NCBI GenBank assembly: GCA_017556125.1
Contig: JAFZCW010000050.1
Span: forward strand, 1 to 8,525
Direction of reading: 5' to 3'
Source of the DNA: Clostridia bacterium
GTDB lineage: Bacteria > Bacillota_A > Clostridia > Christensenellales > CAG-138
Length of the DNA: 8,525 bases
In this document: in pieces, positions 1-6,472 of the stretch
How the letters are laid out: every line of letters starts with the position of its first letter
Position numbering within the stretch: position 1 is the first letter of the stretch
Position numbers and translations under genes: made by a program
Notes under the pieces: generated by a model
What the model saw: only the letters and a program-made list of their open reading frames with translations
Database searches by the model: none
Told to the model about the DNA's origin: nothing

Positions 1-1
1 A

Positions 2-118
2 AGGCTTGCCGTCAGGGAATGCGAAAAACTCGGGGAACCCGACGAGACCGGCGCCCGCGCTTTCATATCCGCGTATCTCGGCCTCAGTCCGGACGCGGAA
101 GAGATCCCGGACCCGTAA
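2..118 (+). CDS. C-terminal end of an unrecognised protein (partial)
   Basis: An open frame enters from the left edge and stops at TAA 116-118, giving the last 38 residues of a protein. The tail is charged and soluble-looking (it includes GARAFISAYLGLSP and ends EEIPDP), with no membrane segment. The short helix-like stretch before the acidic, proline-rich end is typical of a cytoplasmic enzyme or regulator C-terminus, but I do not recognise the family. Two points support a real gene end: the frame is followed 27 bases later by a strong hairpin terminator, and the neighbouring gene is convergent. The rest of the gene lies outside the window. Confidence 0.55.
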   Translation, partial: RLAVRECEKLGEPDETGARAFISAYLGLSPDAEEIPDP

Positions 119-145
119 TCGTCCGTTCCGCAGCATGTGAAATAA

Positions 146-186
146 AGAGGAGCATATCATACGGCGATATGCTCCTCTGTTTCTTC
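146..186. terminator. Bidirectional intrinsic terminator between convergent genes
   Basis: A perfect 13-bp inverted repeat, AGAGGAGCATATC (146-158) and GATATGCTCCTCT (166-178), encloses a 7-base loop. On the + strand it is followed by GTTTCTTC. On the - strand the stem is followed by TTTATTTC. It can therefore end both the gene entering from the left and the lipoprotein gene reading leftward from 1298. Confidence 0.85.
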
Positions 187-200
187 AGGGCTTCTGTCCT

Positions 201-1298
201 TTACTCCGCTCTGATGTTTTCATATTCCCACTCAAAGCTGAAATCCGTGGCGCTCGCCGATTTGGATGTTTTGGCGCCCGTCACCTTGTAGGTCTTTCCC
301 GGTTCGATATTGCGCGTGACGGCTTCCACGGTCTCCAGCGTCCTGTCCGCGCCCTTGACCTTGTAGGAAAAGGAAAACTGAACCTTCATGTCAAACGTAT
401 AGGACGTGTTGTTCGTAAGGGTCAGCGTCACGCTGCTGGAATCCATCCGCACTTTCGCCAGCCCCCCGTTGACCTGGTTCTGGACGTCGGCGTCGATCGC
501 GGCCAGACCCTGCAGGGAAGTCTTGAGCGCATCGTAGCCGTCGATATAGCAGGATATGAAAGGGGCGCTGTCCGAACAGAGATCGTAATCACGGTACAGG
601 ACGTTCAGCACGGCGTACCGCTCCACCTCCGACTGCAGCCACGCAAGCTGGCCCGCCGTATCTTTCAGACCCGCGGCCGTCAACTCCCTGCGGAGCACGT
701 CGGAATACCGGACCGCGATCTCTTTCAGACTGCTGTCATAAAACTCATAGGTGCGGTACTTTTCGATATAGCCCTGCTCCATCAGCACAAGACGGTGCTT
801 TTCATTGTTTGCTGACGCGCGTACACGGGAGATCGCGGCGGACGCCGCGTCTTCCAGAAAAGCGCTGTCCGCAAAATTGGAGCCGCTCTTCATCCCCTTG
901 CTCCTCCGGAGCAGTTCCTGGCTGTTTTCATAGGACGGGATCTTGGAAAAGCAGCTGACGGCCAGAGACCAGTTCTTGGTCTCCATGGAATTCTTTCCGA
1001 TCTCATACAGGCCCTGCGACGCCGTTTCCCGGTATTCCGGATAATTCAGCAGCTGCGTATACCAGATGTACGCTTCTTTGTATTTTGAAGCGGACATCGT
1101 TTCGGATCCGAGCCTTTCGAGGCACTCCGGAACTTTTTCGGCGGAATCCTTGTAATCCCCGAGTTTCTGATAAATCGTCATCGCGCGTTCATAAGCGCCG
1201 CCGTTGAACAGCTGTCCCGCCTTTTTATAATCCGTGCTGTTGCATCCCGCGAGCAGGATCATCAGCACGAGAAAGAATACGGCTGCCCCGCGTTTCAT
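201..1298 (-). CDS. Lipoprotein with TPR-like repeats and a C-terminal beta domain
   Basis: This encodes a 365-residue putative surface lipoprotein of unknown function. I chose the ATG at 1298 because GGAGG sits 7 bases upstream and the product then begins with a classical type II signal peptide: Lys-Arg, a hydrophobic core, and the lipobox LAGC with Cys19. An upstream in-frame ATG at 1331 would add 11 residues without a good ribosome site. Residues 24-135 form about three degenerate TPR/Sel1-like helical repeats, each with a Tyr/Ala pattern and a closing 'GDYKDS', 'PEYRET' or 'SYENSQ' motif. This style is common in Firmicute lipoproteins. Residues 145-280 are mostly helical. Residues 285-361 alternate beta-type residues and look like a small beta-sandwich (FxLYD-like). 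The protein probably acts outside the membrane as a scaffold or binding protein; no catalytic motif is visible. It is transcribed alone, divergent from the symporter gene. Confidence 0.85.
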   Translation of the reverse strand: MKRGAAVFFLVLMILLAGCNSTDYKKAGQLFNGGAYERAMTIYQKLGDYKDSAEKVPECLERLGSETMSASKYKEAYIWYTQLLNYPEYRETASQGLYEIGKNSMETKNWSLAVSCFSKIPSYENSQELLRRSKGMKSGSNFADSAFLEDAASAAISRVRASANNEKHRLVLMEQGYIEKYRTYEFYDSSLKEIAVRYSDVLRRELTAAGLKDTAGQLAWLQSEVERYAVLNVLYRDYDLCSDSAPFISCYIDGYDALKTSLQGLAAIDADVQNQVNGGLAKVRMDSSSVTLTLTNNTSYTFDMKVQFSFSYKVKGADRTLETVEAVTRNIEPGKTYKVTGAKTSKSASATDFSFEWEYENIRAE

Positions 1299-1332
1299 GA
1301 ATTTCCCTCCGCACGTTTCACTTCCTGCCAAC

Positions 1333-1361
1333 AGTATATCAGAGTACGTCTTCCGAAAAAA
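1333..1361 (-). promoter_or_regulatory. Extended -10 promoter for the lipoprotein gene
   Basis: On the - strand TGA-TATACT (1341 down to 1333) makes an extended -10 box. The -35 position 17 bases upstream is only a T-run (TTTTTT, 1356-1361), which fits an extended -10 promoter. The predicted start near 1326 gives a leader of about 28 bases containing the GGAGG site. Confidence 0.6.
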
Positions 1362-1403
1362 GAGGAACCGCTGCCGTCGCGGGCCGGGTTTTCCTCTCTC
1401 CGA

Positions 1404-1432
1404 TTGCGCAGGAAAACGCGCTGTGATAGACT
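1404..1432 (+). promoter_or_regulatory. Possible promoter for the NSS symporter gene
   Basis: TTGCGC (1404-1409), a 17-base spacer and TAGACT (1427-1432), with TGA directly before the -10 giving an extended -10. The matches are partial (3/6 and 4/6). Just downstream, GTCAG (1444-1448) and CTGAC (1455-1459) can form a small hairpin in the leader, or could be an operator. The position between divergent genes supports the call, but it is not proven. Confidence 0.4.
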
Positions 1433-1487
1433 ATATCTCAAACGTCAGGACAGTCTGACAATCCTTTCTTTAGGGAGTGGAGGATAA

Positions 1488-2828
1488 ATGGAACATCGTG
1501 AACACCTGAGCAGCCGGCTTGGCTTTATCCTGCTGAGCGCAGGCTGCGCAATCGGCGTCGGCAACGTATGGAAATTCCCCTGGATGACCGGTCAGAACGG
1601 CGGCGGCATTTTTGTGCTGATCTATCTGATCTGCCTGCTCGTGCTCGGCCTTCCGGTCATGATCGCGGAGTTTTCGATCGGACGGGCAGCACAGCTGAGT
1701 CCTGTCGAGATGTACCGCCCGCTCGAACCCGCGGGAAGCAAATGGCATATCCACGGCTGGTTCATGCTGCTCGGCAACATCTGTCTGATGGCCTTCTACA
1801 CGGTCGTCGCGGGACAGCTCCTGAACTATTTCTGCAGATATGTGGTCGGCGCGGTGGACGGCATTTCCTATGCCGCCATAAGCGCGAGCCCGGTCCAGGG
1901 AGCGGTATTTTCCTTCATCATGATTGCCGTTTGCTTCGGGATCCTCTCCTTCAATCTGCAGGGAGGTCTTGAGCGCGTGACCAAGATCCTGATGGTCCTG
2001 CTGCTCGTCCTCATGGTCGTTCTCGCGATCCGGAGCATGACGCTTTCCGGCGCTGCCGCCGGCCTCGCGTTCTATCTGGCGCCCGACTTTTCGAAGCTGA
2101 CGGGACAGACCGTCGTCGCCGCCATGAACCAGGCGTTCTTCACGCTGAGCCTCGGCATCGGCGCGATGGCCATCTTCGGGAGCTATATCGGCAGGGACCG
2201 CGCGCTGATGGGAGAATCCGTCAGGATCATTCTCCTGGATACGTTCGTGGCGATCACCGCCGGCCTAATCATCTTCCCCGCCTGTTCCACCTACGGGCTG
2301 GACGTCGGTGCGGGACCGTCCCTCCTATTCGATACGATGGCGACCGTTTTCGCCAACATGGCAGGCGGACGGTTCTGGGGCATGCTGTTCTTCCTGTTCA
2401 TGGTCTTTGCGGCGGCGTCCACCGTGCTCGCCGTGTTTGAAACGATTCTGGCGTGTGTCCGCGACCTGACGGGATGGAGCCGGCCGAAAGGCTGTCTCAT
2501 CTGCGGGATCGGCATCTTCCTTCTGTCCCTGACGACCGCGTTCAGCGGTACGCTGATCCATTTCCAGCCTTTCGCTGCCGGGAGCGGGTTCCTGGATTTC
2601 TGGGACTTCATCGTGGACTACAACCTGCTTCCTCTCGGGTCCCTCATCATGATCCTGTTTGTCTGCGGCAAACGCTACGGCTGGGGCTGGGACGCCTTTA
2701 CCAAGGAAGCCAACGCCGGAAAAGGCATGAAGGTGGCGGACTGGATGCGCCCTGTCTTCCGGTTCGTCGTTCCCATCGCCGTTCTCTTCATCTATATCTA
2801 CGGGCTCATCACGTTCCCGTGGAAATGA
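1488..2828 (+). CDS. NSS/SNF-family sodium-dependent amino-acid symporter
   Basis: A 446-residue integral membrane protein of the neurotransmitter:sodium symporter family (LeuT/MhsT/Tyt1 type), importing an amino acid with Na+. TM1 carries the broken-helix signature GCAIGVGNVWKFP (residues 19-31), with the sodium-ligand Asn at 26, followed by NGGG (37-40) and the long TM2. TM6 has FFTLSLGIG (217-225), where T219 and S221 match the LeuT sodium/substrate residues. TM8 has AAAST (308-312), where S311/T312 fit the Na2 site. About 11 hydrophobic segments can be counted, which is usual for bacterial members; the length is typical. Lys29 replaces the Arg of LeuT's outer gate, a common bacterial variant. 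GGAGG sits 4 bases before the ATG. The substrate cannot be read from sequence; aromatic or branched amino acids are the usual guess. The gene is monocistronic and closed by a strong terminator. Confidence 0.93.
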   Translation: MEHREHLSSRLGFILLSAGCAIGVGNVWKFPWMTGQNGGGIFVLIYLICLLVLGLPVMIAEFSIGRAAQLSPVEMYRPLEPAGSKWHIHGWFMLLGNICLMAFYTVVAGQLLNYFCRYVVGAVDGISYAAISASPVQGAVFSFIMIAVCFGILSFNLQGGLERVTKILMVLLLVLMVVLAIRSMTLSGAAAGLAFYLAPDFSKLTGQTVVAAMNQAFFTLSLGIGAMAIFGSYIGRDRALMGESVRIILLDTFVAITAGLIIFPACSTYGLDVGAGPSLLFDTMATVFANMAGGRFWGMLFFLFMVFAAASTVLAVFETILACVRDLTGWSRPKGCLICGIGIFLLSLTTAFSGTLIHFQPFAAGSGFLDFWDFIVDYNLLPLGSLIMILFVCGKRYGWGWDAFTKEANAGKGMKVADWMRPVFRFVVPIAVLFIYIYGLITFPWK

Positions 2829-2851
2829 TCCCGTTCCGTCTATGGTTCCGT

Positions 2852-2886
2852 ACGGTATGATCCTCCGGGTCATACCGTTTTCTTTC
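2852..2886 (+). terminator. Intrinsic terminator after the NSS symporter gene
   Basis: A 12-bp stem (2852-2863 with 2867-2878, one T-G wobble) has a 3-base TCC loop and is followed by TTTCTTTC. It begins 23 bases after the symporter stop codon. It separates the symporter from the ribF/asparaginase unit, which must therefore have its own promoter. Confidence 0.88.
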
Positions 2887-2931
2887 GGACGGACGCAGGC
2901 GGGAGGTATTCCATTTCCCTCCCGGAGAGGA

Positions 2932-2937
2932 TACAAT
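2932..2937 (+). promoter_or_regulatory. Possible -10 box for the ribF-asparaginase unit
   Basis: TACAAT (5/6 match) lies about 50 bases before the ribF start, in the only non-coding space after the symporter terminator. No good -35 is seen: the best-spaced hexamer is TTCCAT at 2909. The -35 area is covered by an inverted repeat, CGGGAGG (2900-2906) and CCTCCCG (2918-2924), which could be an activator or repressor site. The call is tentative. Confidence 0.4.
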
Positions 2938-2942
2938 AAGCA

Positions 2943-2981
2943 GGGCAGCGCCGTGCTGTCCGCAATCGCAGAAAGGGGCGC
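2943..2981 (+). promoter_or_regulatory. Structured ribF leader with two competing hairpins (putative)
   Basis: GGGCAGC (2943-2949) can pair with GCTGTCC (2955-2961) in a 7-bp stem with one wobble. Alternatively GCGCC (2948-2952) can pair with GGCGC (2977-2981), which would cover the end of the AAAGGGG ribosome site (2972-2978). The two share bases and so cannot form together. I see no FMN riboswitch consensus here. This may be a translational switch or chance in GC-rich sequence. Confidence 0.25.
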
Positions 2982-2987
2982 AAAAAG

Positions 2988-3857
2988 TTGGATCATCTTC
3001 GCGGTCTGGAATCGCTTCGCGGCGGAAAAAGCTGCGTCGCGTTCGGTTCGTTTGACGGGCTTCATGTCGGCCACCGCGCCGTCATCGACAGAATGGCGGA
3101 ACAGACATGCCTCCGGAAGATCCTGCTCAGTTTCGAACGCACGGACCGCCCTTTCTTTCTGACAGAATCCGAAAAAGCGTTCCTCCTGAAAGATTCCCCC
3201 GTGGACTGTCTTCTTTCCGTCCCGGCAGCACAGATGGAGACTCTCTCTCCGGAGGACTTCATCCGCGGGATCCTTGTTGAGAAACTGCACGCGTGCGTCG
3301 TTGTCGCGGGGGAATGCGCTCCCCTTCGGAAAGAACTCCTTTCACTCAGCTGCGGCGGCGCTTTTCAGGTCGTTTCCGTCCCGTCCGTCTGTTCGGACGG
3401 TTCGCCCGTATCCGCAGCGCTGCTGGAACGGTACGCCGAAAACGGTCCGTTCCGTTCTCTTCTCGATCTGCTCGGCCACCCGTTTGTCATGCAGGGCACC
3501 GTGGTTCACGGAAAGGGACTCGGAAGAACGCGCGGCATGCCCACCGCCAACCTCGGGCTTCCCGCAAACAAGATCCTGCCCCCTTTCGGCGTGTACGCCT
3601 CCGTCGTTCATCTGGAGGACGGCGCCGTCAGGACCGGGCTCACCAATATCGGGCCGCGGCCTTCCGTGGACGATATTCCCGTCCCCACGATCGAAACGTA
3701 CATCCTGGATTTTGACGGAGACCTTTACGGACAGGGGCTGACGCTTGAAGTCCGGGAATGGATCCGCGAGATCCGGAAATTCACCGGCGGGCTGGAAGAA
3801 GTTACAGAACAGGTCGGACGGGATATCGAATCCGTCCGCAGCGTCCTTGCGCGCTGA
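2988..3857 (+). CDS. ribF: RibF-type riboflavin kinase with degenerate FAD synthetase half
   Basis: A 289-residue homologue of the bifunctional enzyme that phosphorylates riboflavin to FMN and adenylylates FMN to FAD in the cytoplasm. It starts at TTG 2988: AAAGGGG lies 9 bases upstream and an in-frame TAA at 2937 excludes much longer forms. The N-terminal nucleotidyltransferase half keeps GSFDGLHVGH (20-29). However, the usual F(D/E)PHP becomes FERTDRP (49-55), the GEDFRFG motif becomes GECAPLR (108-114), and the (I/S)SSTxIR motif becomes VSAALLER (141-148). The C-terminal riboflavin kinase half (about 162-287) is well preserved: GRTRGMPTANL (179-189), PFGVYA (199-204), NIGPRPS (220-226) and the probable catalytic E236 in PTIETYI. 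The protein is slightly shorter than the usual ~310 residues. I infer robust riboflavin kinase activity and doubtful FMN adenylyltransferase activity. The asparaginase gene lies 64 bases downstream and is probably co-transcribed. Confidence 0.88.
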   Translation: MDHLRGLESLRGGKSCVAFGSFDGLHVGHRAVIDRMAEQTCLRKILLSFERTDRPFFLTESEKAFLLKDSPVDCLLSVPAAQMETLSPEDFIRGILVEKLHACVVVAGECAPLRKELLSLSCGGAFQVVSVPSVCSDGSPVSAALLERYAENGPFRSLLDLLGHPFVMQGTVVHGKGLGRTRGMPTANLGLPANKILPPFGVYASVVHLEDGAVRTGLTNIGPRPSVDDIPVPTIETYILDFDGDLYGQGLTLEVREWIREIRKFTGGLEEVTEQVGRDIESVRSVLAR

Positions 3858-3921
3858 CGTCAGCAGCAGACAGCAACCGCCCGTCATCAGGAAACGCGGT
3901 CACGGGCCCCGCGGAAACGAT

Positions 3922-4956
3922 ATGAAAAAAAAGATCTGCATCATTTATACCGGCGGAACGATCGGCATGATCCCCAGCGGAAACGGGTATGTCCCGTCCG
4001 GTCAGGATTTCAGGGAATTCTTCCCCTCCATCCCGGATCTGCTGAAGCCGGGAATGCCCGAGCTGGAAGTGATCCAGTTCGACCCCCTTCTCGATTCCAG
4101 CAACATTGCAGTCAGGGAATGGAACCGGATCGGCAGAACGATCGCGGAAAACTACGACCGTTTCGACGGGTTTGTCATCCTGCACGGCACGGATACCATG
4201 TCGTATTCCGCCTCCGCGCTGTCCTTCATGCTGGAAAACCTCGGTAAACCCGTCATTTTCACCGGTTCCCAGATCCCGCTGTGCGAGATCCGGTCCGACG
4301 GGGCGGCAAACCTTGTTTCCGCAGTCCTCATCGCCGCGGAAGCAAAAGTGACGGAGGTATGCATCTATTTCGACGGCCGTCTTCTGCGCGGATGCAGAAG
4401 CACCAAGGCGTCTTCCGACCGGTTCACGGCGTTTGACTCCCCGAACGAGGAAAGCCTCGCGGAAGTCGGGATCCACATCCGTTACCACGGCAGCGAAAAC
4501 CGTCCCCCTGCCGAAGGCCCGTTCTTTTTCAGGGAATTCGAACAGATCCCGGTCGGCATCATCAAGATCTTCCCCGGCATCCAGTTCGAGCTGTTCGAGT
4601 CCATCATGACGGAACAGTACAAAGGCGTTGTGCTGGAGACGTTCGGCGCGGGAAACATCCCCGCCTCCTCCTCCGGCGGCCTGATCCCCATCATCGAAAA
4701 GGCCTACCGAAACGGGACGCTCATCATCGTCTGCTCGCAGTGCATGCAGGGCACCGTTTCCCTGGGCGCCTATGAGGCCAGCAGGGCACTGCTGGATATC
4801 GGCGCCGTCACGGGAGGGGACATGACGACAGAGGCCGCGATGACGAAGCTGATCTATCTGTTCAGCCGGCACGAACCGGTCGAGAGGATCCGTTCGCTCA
4901 TGATGAAGAATCTCCGCGGCGAGCTGACGGAGCTTCCCGGTCCGGATATCGGATGA
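3922..4956 (+). CDS. ansA: Type I (cytoplasmic) L-asparaginase
   Basis: A 344-residue enzyme that hydrolyses L-asparagine to aspartate and ammonia. It has no signal peptide and a length close to E. coli AnsA (338), so it fits the cytoplasmic type I class. Both active-site threonine motifs are present: YTGGTIGM (9-16, nucleophile T13) and HGTDT (88-92, T90-D91), together with STK (160-162, K162), completing the Thr-Thr-Asp-Lys set. The C-terminal motif GGDMTTEAAMTK is also typical. I chose the ATG at 3922 because the product then begins at the first beta strand (MKKKICIIYTGG), as in the family. The frame stays open upstream to 3745, but that part overlaps ribF and is not asparaginase-like. The ribosome site is weak (GCGGAAA), so translation may depend on coupling to ribF. 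A bidirectional terminator follows. Confidence 0.94.
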   Translation: MKKKICIIYTGGTIGMIPSGNGYVPSGQDFREFFPSIPDLLKPGMPELEVIQFDPLLDSSNIAVREWNRIGRTIAENYDRFDGFVILHGTDTMSYSASALSFMLENLGKPVIFTGSQIPLCEIRSDGAANLVSAVLIAAEAKVTEVCIYFDGRLLRGCRSTKASSDRFTAFDSPNEESLAEVGIHIRYHGSENRPPAEGPFFFREFEQIPVGIIKIFPGIQFELFESIMTEQYKGVVLETFGAGNIPASSSGGLIPIIEKAYRNGTLIIVCSQCMQGTVSLGAYEASRALLDIGAVTGGDMTTEAAMTKLIYLFSRHEPVERIRSLMMKNLRGELTELPGPDIG

Positions 4957-4976
4957 TCCGCAGCTTCATACGATAC

Positions 4977-5005
4977 AAAAAAGCAGGCACAGCCTGCTTT
5001 TCTGA
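4977..5005. terminator. Bidirectional intrinsic terminator between asparaginase and the small gene
   Basis: The perfect inverted repeat AAAAGCAGGC (4979-4988) and GCCTGCTTTT (4992-5001), with an ACA loop, is flanked by A-runs on the left and T-runs on the right. It therefore has a T-tract on either strand. It ends the asparaginase unit (+) and the small gene whose stop is at 5037 (-). Confidence 0.9.
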
Positions 5006-5036
5006 TTCTTACCTTCCGAAGTCGCCGTCCCTGAGC

Positions 5037-5279
5037 TCAGCCCTGAAGATCGGACGGGTTGACCGCCCCCAGATCCCGGAGGATCTCCATGTCCGAATCG
5101 GTCAGACGTACGCCGGTTTTATATTCCGTCCCGTCGGGATAGCGGACCGCGACCGCGATCTCCATCCCCTCCGCCGCTCCTTTGCTTTGGATCCCGCTGA
5201 TAAACGGCGGAACTTTCGGATGATTCTTCGCAAAAGTTTCCCAGGCCTGCTTCAATTTGAAAAACACTCTTAAATCCAT
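5037..5279 (-). CDS. Small conserved-looking hypothetical protein, 80 residues
   Basis: This encodes an 80-residue soluble protein of unknown function. The ATG at 5279 is preceded by AAGGGAAAAGGA, and the product opens MDLRVFFKLKQAWETFAKNHPK. The upstream in-frame ATG at 5363 would add 28 low-quality residues running through a hairpin and is rejected. The N-terminal 25 residues look like an amphipathic helix. A beta-rich middle follows (MEIAVAVRYPDGTEYKTGVRL), then a short helix beginning TDSDMEIL. From memory, small proteins with an 'F/KxAWexFkxNHPKfP' opening and a 'TeSDlel' end recur in Clostridia without an assigned role. The gene lies 111 bases downstream of the repeat-protein gene on the same strand and may be co-transcribed with it. 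It ends just before the bidirectional terminator. Confidence 0.75.
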   Translation of the reverse strand: MDLRVFFKLKQAWETFAKNHPKVPPFISGIQSKGAAEGMEIAVAVRYPDGTEYKTGVRLTDSDMEILRDLGAVNPSDLQG

Positions 5280-5327
5280 ATCCTTTTCCCTTCTTCCGGC
5301 GGGTACGCTTCCCGCGCCGCATAGAGA

Positions 5328-5360
5328 AGTCCCGGGCATTTCCGAAGCGGTCCCGGGACT
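5328..5360 (-). terminator. 9-bp hairpin between two - strand genes; weak terminator or leader structure
   Basis: AGTCCCGGG (5328-5336) and CCCGGGACT (5352-5360) form a perfect 9-bp stem around a 15-base loop. On the - strand it is followed by TCTCTATG, which is T-rich but not a full T-tract. It could partly terminate the repeat-protein gene, or act as an mRNA-stabilising or processing stem before the small gene. A perfect TTGACA on the - strand (5394-5389) has no acceptable -10 at 16-18 bases, so a separate promoter for the small gene is not convincing. Confidence 0.45.
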
Positions 5361-5390
5361 CATTCAAAAGCCAGAATCCGTGAAGCTATG

Positions 5391-6434
5391 TCAAGGTTTT
5401 TTATGCGTGGGGAGCTTGTTCACGGGGATCGAGAACACGACCTTGACCGCGTAATTGATGCCGCCCTTCGTATAGTATGTGACTTTCGCTCTCTCTCCGG
5501 GCACGCGGTGTCCGTTCCCGGCGTATTTTGCATACGTCACGTCAAACCCGTATCCGTTCTTCAGCTCCAGCCACATGCCACCGAACGAGGTCACGGTGCC
5601 GGTAACCGTCTTCAGAACGACCGGTTTCTTCGTGGGGGTCGGCTCATACGGCTTTGTGACCTTGATTTCCTTGGCGTTCGGGCTCTTGGAAGCGTAACCG
5701 TCGTAGGTAACGCGGACGCGGCATCCGACTTCCAGTTTTCCCTTCTTCTTGTTGATGCTTGTGGATTTCGTGATCTTGAAGGAGTAGGAGTGCGAGCTGC
5801 TGGTCTTGATCTTGATCATCTTGGACGTAAGCTGTACGACCTCTCCGTTAAGCGTCTTGTTCTCCGTATTTTCCGGTTCCTTGACGTCATTGGCGCGGGC
5901 GGCGTTTTCCATCGCCGTGATTTCGATCTGTTTCGCCGTAGCGCCTTCCAGAACGTCGCCTTCATACGTGACCGTGACGGTGTCTCCCACCATGATCACG
6001 TCCGAAAGGCCGGTGACCGCCGTATCCTTGGTGATCCAGAATCCCAGCGCCTCTGTGGAAGAGATCTCCAGGAAAAGCGTTGTGGCGTCATGCTGGAGGA
6101 CTTTCCCGGAAACGGTGGCAACCGGATTTACCTTGGTCACCGTGATCGAGGTGGCCTGGGGATATTTCAGGATGTCTCCCTCATAGCCGATGATGACTTC
6201 ATCCCCCACCTGGGCGATCGTATCCGAGATGTTGTCCATGATAAAATTGAAAACGTTGCCGTTCTCCATCTTGATCATGATGTCGTTCTCGCCGACCGAA
6301 AGGACCGTTCCCTCTACCTCATTGCCGCTTGGCACGGGCGTAGCGGAGGGAGTGGTTTCCGCCAGCGCTGCAAATCCGGAAAGAAGAATGCACGCCGCCG
6401 TCAGCACGGCAACTACCGCTTTCATTTTTCTCAT
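5391..6434 (-). CDS. Secreted protein with four tandem beta-rich repeats
   Basis: A 347-residue exported protein of unknown function. I chose the ATG at 6434 because GGAGG lies 8 bases upstream; the in-frame ATG at 6449 overlaps that site. Residues 1-25 form a signal peptide with probable type I cleavage after ALA. A Thr/Pro/Ser-rich stretch follows (TTPSATPVPS). Four copies of a roughly 60-residue unit are visible, starting near residues 40, 108, 195 and 277. Each opens V-x-G-x-V, has I/L-x-I/L-K next, a central aromatic strand, then 'VGDxVxVxYxGD' and a closing 'A..I.VTK'. The third and fourth diverge (VGCRVRVTYDG; GERAKVTYYTKG). The pattern resembles DUF5666/OB-like small beta-barrels. A linker, EPTPTKKP (264-271), separates units 3 and 4. 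There is no transmembrane anchor, LPXTG or lipobox, so it is probably secreted or loosely wall-bound. A strong promoter precedes it. Confidence 0.82.
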   Translation of the reverse strand: MRKMKAVVAVLTAACILLSGFAALAETTPSATPVPSGNEVEGTVLSVGENDIMIKMENGNVFNFIMDNISDTIAQVGDEVIIGYEGDILKYPQATSITVTKVNPVATVSGKVLQHDATTLFLEISSTEALGFWITKDTAVTGLSDVIMVGDTVTVTYEGDVLEGATAKQIEITAMENAARANDVKEPENTENKTLNGEVVQLTSKMIKIKTSSSHSYSFKITKSTSINKKKGKLEVGCRVRVTYDGYASKSPNAKEIKVTKPYEPTPTKKPVVLKTVTGTVTSFGGMWLELKNGYGFDVTYAKYAGNGHRVPGERAKVTYYTKGGINYAVKVVFSIPVNKLPTHKKP

Positions 6435-6472
6435 TCTCAATACCTCCATCCATTCGTGAAAGGTGTATCTTT

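Noticed and set aside
1234..1458. A 74-codon + strand frame over the divergent promoter region
   Set aside because: It overlaps the lipoprotein signal peptide on the other strand and both promoters, and has no ribosome site.
2829..2987. An FMN riboswitch before ribF
   Set aside because: The space is short and lacks the conserved RFN-element blocks. Only simple local hairpins are present.
2325..3290. A 321-codon - strand frame spanning the symporter end, its terminator and the ribF start
   Set aside because: It crosses two real + strand genes and a strong terminator, and its product has no recognisable domain.
3802..4872. A 356-codon - strand frame opposite the asparaginase gene
   Set aside because: The + strand encodes an intact asparaginase with all active-site motifs. 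The antisense frame is Asp/Arg/Gly-rich in the way GC-rich codon use produces.
5280..5363. A longer N-terminus for the small protein from the ATG at 5363
   Set aside because: The added 28 residues run through the 9-bp hairpin and are unlike a protein start. The ATG at 5279 has a purine-rich ribosome site.
6388..6434. A lipobox (TAAC, Cys15) in the secreted repeat protein
   Set aside because: The -3 position is Thr rather than Leu/Val/Ile and the hydrophobic core continues past the Cys to ALA at 23-25, so type I cleavage fits better.
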